Source: Nocardia huaxiensis (GTDB lineage Bacteria; Actinomycetota; Actinomycetes; Mycobacteriales; Mycobacteriaceae). Taken from it: a stretch of 64,000 nt of DNA. Position numbers and translations under genes: made by a program. The notes beneath the pieces are model-generated. The model was not told where the DNA came from and did no database searches. It saw only the letters and a list, made by a program, of their open reading frames with translations. Shown in pieces: positions 39,965 through 48,954 of this stretch. Location: positions 1,178,001-1,242,000 of the forward strand of contig NZ_CP059399.1 in assembly GCF_013744875.1 (NCBI RefSeq), given 5' to 3'. The first letter of the stretch is position 1, and every line of letters starts with the position of its first letter.

Positions 39965-41239
39965 ATGGTCGCCGATCGCAGCGAGGCAGGCCTCGCTTCC
40001 GGGCGACCGGACAGCAAGCCGGGCAGCGCCGCCACCGAGCCGGGGCCGCGTCGCCGGCCCAAGAACCGCAAGGCCCAAATCGTGCGCGTAGCGGCGCGAG
40101 CCTTCGCCGATCGCGGCTACCACCCGGTCGGGGTGGACGAGATCGCGGCCGAGGTCGGCATCTCCGGCCCCGCCCTGTACCGGCACTTCACCAACAAGTA
40201 CGCCCTCCTGGTCGCCGCCGCCGAAATGGGCGCACAGCAGCTGCTCGACGCCGCCAAGGCCGCCGACGATCCGGGGTTGGAACCGGAACCGCGACTCACC
40301 GCACTGATTCGCGGGATCACCGAGCACACCATCGAATTCCGCCGCGAGGGCGGGCTGTACCGATGGGAGCGGCGGTACCTCGAGCGCGCGGACCGGGCTC
40401 GCATCCGCGTGGTCTACGAAGACCTGCACACGACCTTCGAAGCGCCCGTCGCCGAGCTGTATCCGGACGCCGACCCGGCCGACGTGAAACTGCGCGCCGC
40501 CGCCTGCCTCAGCGCCATCGGCAGCATCACCGGACATCGCACGGCGCTGTCCAACGCGCGACTCGTGTCGCTCATGAACGAGATCTGCTGGGACATCCTG
40601 CGCGCCGACCTGCCGCCCGCGCCGCCCCCGGCCACCGGCGAGCCGCTCGTGCGCGGACTGCCCGTCATCTCCAAACGCGAACAGCTGCTCACCGAGGCCA
40701 TCCGCATCTTCGGGCGGCAGGGCTACCACGAGGCGGGCATCGAGGAGATCGGCGCGGCCGCGGGCATCAATGCCTCCAGCGTGTACCGGTACTTCAGCAG
40801 CAAATCCGATCTGCTCGCCGCGGCCTTCCACCGCACCGGCGAACGCGTCGCCATCGCCAATGCCGAAGCACTGTCCGAGGCCACCAGCCGCGCCGACGCG
40901 GCCGTGCGCATAGCCGACCGGTTCGCGCGCATGACCTTCGCCATGCCGGAGATCCTGCCGGTCTACTTCGCCGAGTTCTCCAATCTGCCCGCCTCCGAAC
41001 AGCATCGGCTGCGCACCATCCAGCGGCAGAACGTGCTCGAATGGGCCAACCTGCTCGACGGCGATCAGGTCGAGGCGCGCTTCCGGGTGCACGCCGCCAT
41101 CAGCCAGGTCATCGACGTCGGCCGACGCCAGCGCTTCGATGCCCGCAAGGAAACCATGGCCCGCGTGGGCGCGCTCATGGCCGCGGTGCTGCTGGGCTCC
41201 GCAGCCACCGACAGCGAACAGTCAGACGCGATGGCGTAG
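39965..41239 (+). CDS. Double TetR-family regulator (two HTH domains in one chain)
   Basis: This 424-residue protein is about twice the normal TetR length. The first HTH covers residues about 38-85 (FADRGYHPVGVDEIAAEVG, then SGPALYRHFTNKYALL) and the second about 237-290 (FGRQGYHEAGIEEIGAAAG, then NASSVYRYFSSKSDLL). Each is followed by an all-helical ligand-type region. ATG 39965 is chosen because GGAG lies seven bases upstream; ATG 39959 is too close. Tandem TetR proteins occur in mycobacteria and nocardiae, often beside lipid genes. It overlaps the aldehyde dehydrogenase-like gene tail to tail. Confidence 0.88.
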   Translation: MVADRSEAGLASGRPDSKPGSAATEPGPRRRPKNRKAQIVRVAARAFADRGYHPVGVDEIAAEVGISGPALYRHFTNKYALLVAAAEMGAQQLLDAAKAADDPGLEPEPRLTALIRGITEHTIEFRREGGLYRWERRYLERADRARIRVVYEDLHTTFEAPVAELYPDADPADVKLRAAACLSAIGSITGHRTALSNARLVSLMNEICWDILRADLPPAPPPATGEPLVRGLPVISKREQLLTEAIRIFGRQGYHEAGIEEIGAAAGINASSVYRYFSSKSDLLAAAFHRTGERVAIANAEALSEATSRADAAVRIADRFARMTFAMPEILPVYFAEFSNLPASEQHRLRTIQRQNVLEWANLLDGDQVEARFRVHAAISQVIDVGRRQRFDARKETMARVGALMAAVLLGSAATDSEQSDAMA

Positions 41240-42724
41240 GCGGAACAGCGCCCGCGCCATGCGCAGGCGGTACGGGTGCTGGTCGAAGGTGCCCGTGATC
41301 GCCGGATCGTGCCGGACCTTCTCGGAAATCGTGAGGGGCCGGGCGAATTCGCGCAGCGCATCCGGGTCGCGGGTGCGGCCCGGACCGTGGACGCCGTAGA
41401 CCGGCACGGCATTCACCGTCACCAGGACGGTGTGCAGCCGCTCGGCGAAATCGGCGACACTGCGCACATCGCGCGTGAAAACGGCCACCGGGCGCGGTTT
41501 TTCAGAGGCATTGACACGTTCCACCGCCTCGTCCATGGACGCGACCCGGTTCACGATCAGCACCGGGCCCGCCGCGTCACCGGTGACGGCGGTGCTCACC
41601 TCCGGCACCTCGGTGAGCACGATGGGCTCGATATAGGGCTCGCGAATCGACTCCAGGCTGCCGACCACCGCCCGCCCGCCGCGCGTCAGCGCGTCACGCA
41701 CCTGGCGGCGCACCATGTCGATGTGCGCGTCATAGGTCATGGGGCCGTAGGAGGCGCGCCGATCCGCGCCCGGCCGCAGCCTGCGCGCATGGTCGGCGGC
41801 CAACTCCAGGAACGGCTCGTAGATCGAGTCGGCGACATAGACCACCTGCACGCCGGAGGGATGCTGCCCGGCATGCGACATGGCGCCGAATACCGCTGCT
41901 GCGGCGGCGTGTTCGAGCCGCGCGTCCACCTGCACCACCATCGCGCCGCGCCCGCCCGGCTCCACCGTCAGCGGGGTGGCGGTCTGCGCGCACAGCGCGG
42001 TCACCTCGCGGGCGCCGGCGGGGGAGCCCACATACGAGATCTTGTCCACCCGCGCCCGGCACAGGTGCGCCGCCGTCGAGCTGTCGCCGGTAACCACCTG
42101 TAGCACAGGCTGATTCGGCACCAGCCGGGTCCAGGAATCGGCCAGCCACGCGCCCACGCCGGGCGTCAGCTCGCTCGGTTTGAACACGACGGCGTTCCCG
42201 GCCGCCATCGCGGCGGCGATCGAATTCATCGGTGCGAGAACAGGATTGTGCCAGGGGCCGAGGACCCCGACCACGCCCAGCGGCAGATATCCGACCGAGC
42301 CCTGCTGTCCGCGGGCGAATCGGCTGCCCGGCACAGACCGGCTCAGCGTTTTCTCCGCTTGGCGCGCAACCCAATCCAGATGTTCGACCGCGAGGGTCAC
42401 CTCCAGCGCGGCATCCAGGCGCGGCTTGCCGGTCTCGCTGCTGACCAGCTCCACCAGTTCCCGGGTTCCGCGCGCGATGGTGCGTTTCCAGTCCAGCAGC
42501 CAGCGTTTGCGGCCGCTGAATTCGATTGCCGCCCACCACTGTTCGGCGGCGCGCCCGGCGCGTACGGTGCGCGTCAGCTCACCCGCGCCCATGACGGCGT
42601 AATCGCCCACGACCTCCCCGGTTCGTGGATCGTAGGAGGTCAGCACCTTCGGCTTTCCGCTTCCGGTGCGCCCTTTCGCTGGCTGCGCAGGCTCAGTCGC
42701 CCGCGGCTGCGCAGACTCGGCCAT
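41222..42724 (-). CDS. Aldehyde dehydrogenase-superfamily protein lacking the catalytic Cys
   Basis: This 500-residue protein has the full ALDH fold: SSETGKPRLDAALEV, the NAD region AAMAAGNAVVFKPSELTPGV, the general-base Glu in TVEPGGRG, and PVYGVHGPGRTRD near the C-terminus. In the active-site loop, where homologues have GQxC, it reads HAGQHPSGV, so Pro replaces the nucleophilic Cys (codons CAG CAT CCC). The usual PWN motif reads PWHNP. ATG 42724 is chosen over GTG 42730 because of GAGAGG spacing. It may be a pseudoenzyme or have a changed reaction. Confidence 0.88.
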   Translation of the reverse strand: MAESAQPRATEPAQPAKGRTGSGKPKVLTSYDPRTGEVVGDYAVMGAGELTRTVRAGRAAEQWWAAIEFSGRKRWLLDWKRTIARGTRELVELVSSETGKPRLDAALEVTLAVEHLDWVARQAEKTLSRSVPGSRFARGQQGSVGYLPLGVVGVLGPWHNPVLAPMNSIAAAMAAGNAVVFKPSELTPGVGAWLADSWTRLVPNQPVLQVVTGDSSTAAHLCRARVDKISYVGSPAGAREVTALCAQTATPLTVEPGGRGAMVVQVDARLEHAAAAAVFGAMSHAGQHPSGVQVVYVADSIYEPFLELAADHARRLRPGADRRASYGPMTYDAHIDMVRRQVRDALTRGGRAVVGSLESIREPYIEPIVLTEVPEVSTAVTGDAAGPVLIVNRVASMDEAVERVNASEKPRPVAVFTRDVRSVADFAERLHTVLVTVNAVPVYGVHGPGRTRDPDALREFARPLTISEKVRHDPAITGTFDQHPYRLRMARALFRLRHRV

Positions 42725-43026
42725 GGTCACCCTCTCGCGGCCAAAAATTCGTCTCCCCGCACCGCCAGACTATGGTTCGGTCCGTAGGCTCGACAAGGTA
42801 GCGAAATTCGGGCATACCGGCCGGTCCGTGCCCGGATCTGCGGCTATGCCTGGCGCTGAAAGTTTGTGACCAAGGACACAATCCGCCGTCGGCTGCTTAA
42901 CCGAAGCAACGACCGGGAAACTTTCGCGCCGGTAACATCACGCGCGGCGGAGTGGATCATCCCGGATGGGATGTGGGGACCTGCCGAACGGGGCGCAAAT
43001 GCCTGCCAGCCGATAGTGGAGAGTTG

Positions 43027-44040
43027 ATGCCGAGCTTGGACAAACCGGAATCGCATACAGCGGAGTCACCCAGCGATCCGGCGGTGTATGTCGAAGACGT
43101 CCGTAAATCGTTCGGCGACGTGCACGCGTTGAACGGAATCAGCTTCACCGCCGCCCGCGGCCAGGTGCTCGGCATCCTCGGACCCAACGGCGCCGGCAAG
43201 ACCACCACGGTCAAGATCCTGTCCACCCTGCTGCGCCCCGACTCCGGCATCGCCCGCGTCGCCGGGCACGACGTCCGCAAGGACCCGGCCGGGGTGCGCC
43301 GCTCCATCATGATGACCGGACAGTACGCCGCCCTCGACGAAAACCTTTCCGGCCGTGAGAACCTCGAACTCTTCGGCCGCCTCATGGGCCTGCCGCGCAA
43401 GACCGCCCGGCAGCGCGCCGACACCCTGCTCGAGGAATTCGACCTCACCGGCGCCGGCCGCCGCGCCGTGCGGCACTACTCAGGCGGCATGCGCCGCCGC
43501 GTCGACATCGCCTGCGGGCTCGTGGTTCGGCCGGAGGTCGTCTTCCTCGACGAACCCACCACCGGCCTCGACCCGCGCAGCCGTCAGGGCGTGTGGGATC
43601 TGGTGAACGCGCTCAAGCGCCAAGGCATCACGGTGCTGCTGACCACGCAGTACCTCGAAGAGGCCGACGTGCTCAGCGACAACATCATCGTCATCGACAA
43701 GGGCACCGTCATCGCCGAGGGCACCGCCGACGCACTCAAGGAGAAGACCGGCGGCAGCTTCTGCGAGATCGTGCCGCTGGATCCGACTCAGGTCCGCCGG
43801 GCCGCCGACGCGCTCGGCGACCTGGTGCCCGACGCGGTGCGCGCGGAACTGACCGGCAACGACCGGCTCTCGATTCCCGCGCCGGAGGGCGCGGTCACGC
43901 TCTCCGAGGCGCTGCGCCGGCTCGACGGCGCGGGCATCAAACTCGCCGACATCGGCCTGCGGCGGCCCTCGCTCGACGACGTATTCCTCTCGCTCACCGG
44001 ACATTCCGGGAGCAAACAGGAACCGGAGAGCGCGGCATGA
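43027..44040 (+). CDS. DrrA-type ABC exporter ATP-binding protein
   Basis: This 337-residue ATPase belongs to the daunorubicin-resistance (DrrA) class: Walker A GPNGAGKTTT, Q-loop MTGQYAALDENLSG, signature YSGGMRRRVDIA, Walker B VVFLDEPTTGLDPRS, and the C-terminal RRPSLDDVFLSLTG that is characteristic of this class. ATG 43027 follows GGAGAG. The stop overlaps the next gene by ATGA. With the two following permeases it forms a drug- or lipid-exporter; mycobacterial DrrABC exports a surface lipid. Whether it exports the NRPS product 7 kb upstream is unknown. Confidence 0.92.
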   Translation: MPSLDKPESHTAESPSDPAVYVEDVRKSFGDVHALNGISFTAARGQVLGILGPNGAGKTTTVKILSTLLRPDSGIARVAGHDVRKDPAGVRRSIMMTGQYAALDENLSGRENLELFGRLMGLPRKTARQRADTLLEEFDLTGAGRRAVRHYSGGMRRRVDIACGLVVRPEVVFLDEPTTGLDPRSRQGVWDLVNALKRQGITVLLTTQYLEEADVLSDNIIVIDKGTVIAEGTADALKEKTGGSFCEIVPLDPTQVRRAADALGDLVPDAVRAELTGNDRLSIPAPEGAVTLSEALRRLDGAGIKLADIGLRRPSLDDVFLSLTGHSGSKQEPESAA

Positions 44041-44867
44041 ACGAAGCTGACACTCTCGACGCGCCTGCTCGGGACAACCGCGAGCAGCTGTTCTCCGGCC
44101 TGCCCGCCTCGAAACCCTCCAGCCTCAAACAGTGGTGGGCGCTCACCGGCCGCATCGTCTGGGTGATGGCCACCAAGGGCGAACTCATCGTCGCCGTCGT
44201 GACGCCGCTGGTGTTCACCCTCGGCTTCTACCTGCCGCTGCGCTTCGTCATGAAGGCGCAGGGCATCGACTACGCCCAGTTCGTCATGCCGATCATCGTG
44301 CTGCAGACCATGTCCTTCACCATGATGTCGAATGCGCAGCTGGCCGCCTTCGAAGCGCTCACCGGGTTCAACACCCGCATGCAGACCATGCCCATCGGCA
44401 AACTCGTCCCGCTCACCTCGCGGCTGAGCGCGGGCATGGTGCGGTCGGTCGTGTCGCTGATCGCGGCGCTGGGCTGGGGTCATCTCATCGGCTTCCGGTT
44501 CGTGGCCGGGTTCGGGCAGGCCGTGCTGTTCTGCGCCTTCTCGCTGGCCGTCGGCACGGTGCTGGCCATCGGCGCGGACGGGCTGGGGTCGCTGACCAAG
44601 AACCCCGAATCGCTCAGTCAGGCACTGACCCTGCCGACGCTGATCTTCGGCATGTTCTCCTGCGGGTTCGTGCCCGAGGCCGGATTCCCGGAGTGGGCGC
44701 GCGGATTCGTGCGCAATCAGCCGATCTCGCAGTTCTCCTTCGCGCTGCGTGACATGGCCGCGGGCGGCGTGACGTGGGACGTTTTCTGGGTGCCGCTGGT
44801 GTGGGTGGGCGGCCTGGCCGTGCTGTTCCTGCCGCTGGCCGTGTGGGCGAGTGTGAGGCGATCATGA
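44037..44867 (+). CDS. ABC-2 type exporter permease (DrrB-like)
   Basis: This 276-residue ABC-2 permease has about six hydrophobic segments. The start is ATG 44037, overlapping the ATPase stop; the longer open frame upstream lies inside the ATPase gene. The region NPESLSQALTLPTLIFGMFS, then FVPEAGFPEW, is typical of Drr permeases. Its stop overlaps the next permease by ATGA, so the three genes are translationally coupled. Confidence 0.9.
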   Translation: MNEADTLDAPARDNREQLFSGLPASKPSSLKQWWALTGRIVWVMATKGELIVAVVTPLVFTLGFYLPLRFVMKAQGIDYAQFVMPIIVLQTMSFTMMSNAQLAAFEALTGFNTRMQTMPIGKLVPLTSRLSAGMVRSVVSLIAALGWGHLIGFRFVAGFGQAVLFCAFSLAVGTVLAIGADGLGSLTKNPESLSQALTLPTLIFGMFSCGFVPEAGFPEWARGFVRNQPISQFSFALRDMAAGGVTWDVFWVPLVWVGGLAVLFLPLAVWASVRRS

Positions 44868-45730
44868 GCACTGTTGTCGAAACCCCGGCCGGCACCGAGC
44901 CGGACGAATGGGCGGGGCATCAGCCGCTGCCCGCGGTGCAGCCGCGCTCGGAGGCCACGCTCTCGATCCTGGTGGAGCAGAGCCTGATCCAGTGCAAGCG
45001 GCTGCTGATCGGCTGGATGCGCGATCCCTCCACGACCATTCAGGCGCTCATCTATCCGGCCGCCACGCTGCTCATGTACTGGGTGGTGCTGGGCGATTCG
45101 ATCACCGCGTTCACCGGTGAGCCCAGCGTCTACCGCACGGTGCCGATGGTCATGATCGTGGCCGCCATGTCCGGTGCGGTGGTGAACGCGCTCGGCTTCA
45201 AGGTGGAGAAGGCGACCGGTCTGCTCGGGCGGTTCTGGACCATGCCGGTGCACCGCGCCGCCGGACTCACCGGGCGCTTGCTGGCCGAAGTGGTGCGCGT
45301 GCTCATCACCTCGCTGTTCGTGCTCGCCGTGGGCCTGTGCCTGGGCTTCCGATTCTGGTACGGGCCCGCGGAATCCATCGCCATGATCTGCATTCCGATC
45401 CTGTTCGCCATCGGCTTCGCGGTCATGATCACGGCGCTGGCCACCATCTCCGAGGGCATCATGCTGATCTCGGTGGTCGGCATCATCAATACCCTGCTCA
45501 TGTTCTTCAACACCGGATTCGTGCCGGTCAACGCGTATCCGATCTGGTTGCAGTCGACCGTGGAGAACCAGCCCATGAGCACGGCCGTGGACACCATGCG
45601 CGGGCTCGCCTACGACGGGCCCATCGCCGAACCACTGCTGAAAACCGTGGCGTGGACGGTCGGCATGATCGTCGTCTTCGCCATCCCGGCCATTCGCGGC
45701 TACCGTCGCGCGGCCGAAACCGGCGCGTGA
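44864..45730 (+). CDS. ABC-2 type exporter permease (DrrC-like)
   Basis: This 288-residue second permease has a polar N-terminal 40 residues and about six membrane segments. Motifs are RDPSTTIQALIYPAATLLMY, GLLGRFWTMPVHRAAGLTGR and FFNTGFVPVNAYPIWLQ. It is paralogous to the preceding gene and would form a heterodimeric channel with it. It is the last gene of the three-gene unit. Confidence 0.9.
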   Translation: MSTVVETPAGTEPDEWAGHQPLPAVQPRSEATLSILVEQSLIQCKRLLIGWMRDPSTTIQALIYPAATLLMYWVVLGDSITAFTGEPSVYRTVPMVMIVAAMSGAVVNALGFKVEKATGLLGRFWTMPVHRAAGLTGRLLAEVVRVLITSLFVLAVGLCLGFRFWYGPAESIAMICIPILFAIGFAVMITALATISEGIMLISVVGIINTLLMFFNTGFVPVNAYPIWLQSTVENQPMSTAVDTMRGLAYDGPIAEPLLKTVAWTVGMIVVFAIPAIRGYRRAAETGA

Positions 45731-45786
45731 GTCGCGCGGTTTGCGCGGTTTGCCGTGCCCCGGTCCGGGTGTGTCACGCGTCACGT

Positions 45787-45792
45787 TAAAGT
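45787..45792 (+). promoter_or_regulatory. -10 box for leaderless SDR transcript
   Basis: TAAAGT ends six bases before ATG 45799 and there is no ribosome site, so the SDR probably has its own promoter after drrC. Confidence 0.45.
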
Positions 45793-45798
45793 GACCGC

Positions 45799-46827
45799 AT
45801 GGCTTACCTGGTTACCGGGGCAACTGGGTTCATCGGTCGATTTCTGATTCCCGAACTGCTCGAACGCGATCAAGACATTCACGTGCTGGTACGCCCCGGG
45901 GAGGACTCGGTGCTGCGGTTCAACCGGTGCGTGCGCGCATGGAACGCCGGAGACCGGGTCCGACCGGTCCGCGGCGACCTCGACGCGCCCGGCCTCGGCA
46001 TCGACGCGGGCTGGATTGCGGCGCAGCGCGGTTCGATCGACCACATCTTCCATCTCGCCGCCGGCTACGACACGAGCGAGCCCGGTGGCGGCACCCGGCG
46101 CGTCACCGACCTGGCGGCCGCCCTGGAAGCGGGACTGCTGCACCATGTTTCGAGCGTGCAGGTGGCCGGCGCGTGGGACGGGCTCTACACCGAGAACATG
46201 GTCGACGTCGGACAGCTGCTGACCACGCCGTACCAGCGGGCGCTGCTGAGCGCCGAACAGGCGGTGCGGGAGCAGAGCAAGGTGCCGTGGCGGATCTACC
46301 GGCCCTCCATCGTCATCGGCGACTCCCGGACCGGCGAGATCGACCGCATCGACGGGCCGTACTACTTCTTCCGGCTCCTGCGCATGGCCGCGCAGCTGCC
46401 GCGCATCCTGCCCATCGTCGCGCCCAAACTCGGCGAAACCAATATGGTGCCGGTCGATTTCGTGGCGCGGGCGCTGGCCCACATCGCGCATCAGCCCGGG
46501 GCCGACGGCAATACCTACCACCTGGTCGACCCGCGCCGGCAGAGCGTCGGCGAGGTGTTCAACCTGTTCGCCGACGAAGCCGGAGCGCCGCATCTGGTCG
46601 AGGTCATGCCCAAACAGACCCTCGACGTCTCACTGCGCGTGCCCGGCATGGGCTGGGCCCTGCGCCAGGTTGGGCTGCCCATGGACGTGGTCGAACACAC
46701 CGAACTCAGCTGCCGCTTCGACAGCCGCCACACCGCGGCGGCCCTGGCCGGCACCGACATCAAGGTGCCCCCGCTCGCGGGCTATGCCTCGGTCATCTGG
46801 AAGTACTGGATCGAGAACTGGGTCTGA
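45799..46827 (+). CDS. SDR / acyl-CoA reductase-like protein without the catalytic Lys
   Basis: This 342-residue extended SDR has the NAD(P) motif TGATGFIG at residues 7-14 and the acyl-CoA reductase-type segment PWRIYRPSIVIGDSRTGEID followed by DGPYYFF. The family's catalytic YxxxK in PYxRxK is PYQRAL here: Tyr remains and Lys is Leu (tac cag cgg gcg ctg). The upstream catalytic Ser in HVSSVQVAG is kept. Reduction of fatty acyl groups is the family's usual role; activity here is doubtful or altered. Confidence 0.82.
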   Translation: MAYLVTGATGFIGRFLIPELLERDQDIHVLVRPGEDSVLRFNRCVRAWNAGDRVRPVRGDLDAPGLGIDAGWIAAQRGSIDHIFHLAAGYDTSEPGGGTRRVTDLAAALEAGLLHHVSSVQVAGAWDGLYTENMVDVGQLLTTPYQRALLSAEQAVREQSKVPWRIYRPSIVIGDSRTGEIDRIDGPYYFFRLLRMAAQLPRILPIVAPKLGETNMVPVDFVARALAHIAHQPGADGNTYHLVDPRRQSVGEVFNLFADEAGAPHLVEVMPKQTLDVSLRVPGMGWALRQVGLPMDVVEHTELSCRFDSRHTAAALAGTDIKVPPLAGYASVIWKYWIENWV

Positions 46828-47000
46828 GCCCGGCGGCTATCCCGAAAGCCATTCCCGCACAATGGAGGAAGTCCAGGATGGCGCCACCTGCGCGGGCGGG
46901 GCTCTCACCGAGCCGTTCGGCGGCGTCGGGTCCGCTGCGAATCCGATGGCCGGCACGGCACAGTCACGCGCGAGACCTGGGACAACCACCTGATCTTCCG

Positions 47001-47025
47001 CACCGGCCGGGGAGCCTGGCCGGTG
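47001..47025. terminator. Hairpin between convergent SDR and lycopene cyclase genes
   Basis: Arms CACCGGCC and GGCCGGTG with a nine-base loop. The rest of the 239-base gap holds nothing I can recognise. Confidence 0.5.
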
Positions 47026-47066
47026 TGTGTGCCCCGGCGCCGTGGAGGAATGCTGAACGGTGCGGC

Positions 47067-48281
47067 TCAGGGGTGCTCGGCCGGATCCTGGAGCAGATGG
47101 CTCAGATCCTGCGGCGGGCCGAAATCCCAGCCCACCCAGCGGTTCCGGTTGGTCCAGCCGACCAGGTCGTAACGCCAGCGGAACGGCCAGGTCGTGGCCA
47201 CCGTCATGAACAGCGAGGTGCCCAGCGCGGTGTAATCGTCGTGCGCCGACAGCAGCGCCCGCTGCTGCCGGGGCGGCCGCGTGAAGAACGCCTCGAACAT
47301 GGCGACCGACTGCGCGGTGGTGAGCCGCCCCAGCCCGTATACGCCGCGCATGCGCATCCAGTAGACCAGCCGCGCCTCCCACGACCACATGGCCTCGATC
47401 GGATCCTTACCCTGCCGGATCGCCTCGATCGCGGTGTCCACCAGCGAAAGCGACTCCGCCACACAGTATCCGGTGATCGGATGCATCATCCCGCCCCGCG
47501 AGCCGAACGGGATCACCTGCCCGCGACCGGCTTTCGGCGGCACATCGTCGAGCGGATAGTGCGCGGCCTCCGTGGGCTCGTCGCCCGTTAGTCGAATGCC
47601 GTGGGCGGCAAGCCGATTCAACGTCCGGCGCCGCAACTCGTGCTGCGGCATCCCGCCCCGCAACCCGAGGCTGGTCTCCTCGAAGATGACCGTCCCGTCC
47701 CCGAGCGGCACCGCGTACAGGAACGACGGCGGCTCATCCGCCCCCGCCCCGTTCTCCGGCCGCCAATCCAGCATGAGCCCCTCGCCCGGTTTCACCATGG
47801 GCGCGGCCACATCCTCGTCCACGAAAATCCCGTGCGCACTGGCACTTCGCCGCTGCCCCGGCGCCGCCTGCCCCCGAGTGTCGAACACCGTGGCCGCTCG
47901 CACCTCGGTCCCGTCGGCCAACTCCACCCGATGCGCCTCGACCGTGCGGGCCCGCCCCGCGATCACCGTCGCGTCATCCAGCGGCAGCGCATCCCACAAC
48001 TGCCGCTTTCCGAGCACGCAGTACTGCCGCTCGATCCGCAGCTCCTGATCCGTCCACACGGTGGGCCGCTCGATCAAACTCGCGATAGCTGTGCGCGGCA
48101 ACCACTCCGGCAGCTCATCCACCCAGCACGAATAGGTGGGCACGAACAACCGCTCCGGCCGCGGATCCACCGCAACCACCTTCAGCCCGGCCACCATCGC
48201 CCGATGCGCCAATGCCCGCCCAGTAGGCCCGAGCCCCACCACACAAACGTCGGCAGCACCGCCGACCTCCCGGCCACTCAT
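47067..48281 (-). CDS. crtY: Lycopene beta-cyclase
   Basis: This 404-residue flavoprotein cyclises lycopene ends to beta-ionone rings. The Rossmann motif VVGLGPTGRALAHRA is at the N-terminus, the cyclase motif VIFEETSL is central, and the segment IPFGSRGGMMHPITGY is the conserved CrtY/CrtL region. ATG 48281 starts just before the dinucleotide fold; the open frame extends further upstream without homology. No other carotenoid gene (crtE, crtB, crtI) is in the window. Confidence 0.88.
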   Translation of the reverse strand: MSGREVGGAADVCVVGLGPTGRALAHRAMVAGLKVVAVDPRPERLFVPTYSCWVDELPEWLPRTAIASLIERPTVWTDQELRIERQYCVLGKRQLWDALPLDDATVIAGRARTVEAHRVELADGTEVRAATVFDTRGQAAPGQRRSASAHGIFVDEDVAAPMVKPGEGLMLDWRPENGAGADEPPSFLYAVPLGDGTVIFEETSLGLRGGMPQHELRRRTLNRLAAHGIRLTGDEPTEAAHYPLDDVPPKAGRGQVIPFGSRGGMMHPITGYCVAESLSLVDTAIEAIRQGKDPIEAMWSWEARLVYWMRMRGVYGLGRLTTAQSVAMFEAFFTRPPRQQRALLSAHDDYTALGTSLFMTVATTWPFRWRYDLVGWTNRNRWVGWDFGPPQDLSHLLQDPAEHP

Positions 48282-48416
48282 ACCCGCATCAAACCAGCCG
48301 CCCGCGCCGCCCGCCAGCCTCCCCGGCCCGCAGCGACCGTCCTGAGGGCGACCGCCCTCGCCGTACCGGCGAAAATGCCGGTCGCCCAAGAGTTCCGGCG
48401 ACCGGCCACCGCGGGC

Positions 48417-48893
48417 CTACTTCGGAGTGACCCAGGTGGTGATGTCCGCGTGCACGACCTCGAGGCCGGACTTGTCGTAGATCGACACGGGCACGACCAG
48501 GTCCTGACCTTCGGTGATCTTCTCGAAGTCGGGGACCTCCGGCAGCTTCGCGACGGCGCGCAGCCCCGAGTTGGCCTTGGCCAGGTACTGCACGTTCATG
48601 GCCTTGGGGATCCAGCGGTGGGTGCCCGGCACGGTGGCCTCGCTGAGCATGCCCATGGCGACCTCGGCCAGGTTGCAGGCGGCGATGGCGTGGAAGGTGC
48701 TCAGGTGATTGTGGATGCCGAACCACTTGGGTGCGGTCACCTCGCAGAGGCCGGGTTCCAGCCGCACCACGGTGGGCAGCACGGTGCCGAAGTACGGCAC
48801 CCGCGCGACCATCCCCAGCGAGAACAGGGTGTGGCCCAACCGGTTGTCGGGCAGCTTCTTCCAGCCGCGGTAGGTGGCGGTCTCTTTCGTCAT
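48417..48893 (-). CDS. DUF4442 hotdog-fold protein
   Basis: This 158-residue protein resembles the DUF4442 branch of hotdog thioesterases, with HNHLSTFHAIAACNLAEVAMG in the central helix position. The family is found beside lipid genes and is probably acyl-CoA binding or thioesterase-like. ATG 48893 lies seven bases after a TAAGAT -10 box on the minus strand, so the message looks leaderless; longer upstream frames are not used. Confidence 0.8.
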   Translation of the reverse strand: MTKETATYRGWKKLPDNRLGHTLFSLGMVARVPYFGTVLPTVVRLEPGLCEVTAPKWFGIHNHLSTFHAIAACNLAEVAMGMLSEATVPGTHRWIPKAMNVQYLAKANSGLRAVAKLPEVPDFEKITEGQDLVVPVSIYDKSGLEVVHADITTWVTPK

Positions 48894-48900
48894 ACCGCGT

Positions 48901-48918
48901 ATCTTACTCAAAAGTAAG
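48901..48918. promoter_or_regulatory. Operator palindrome overlapping the DUF4442 -10 box
   Basis: CTTACT-CAAA-AGTAAG (48903-48918) is a perfect inverted repeat. On the minus strand its second half is part of the -10 TAAGAT (48901-48906), seven bases from the start codon. The TTACT-N4-AGTAA shape is typical of TetR sites at mycobacterial fatty-acid genes. Repression of DUF4442 is the likely effect. Confidence 0.6.
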
Positions 48919-48954
48919 TTCAGCGGAAGCGGGGCACTGGCATACTGGGCCGCC

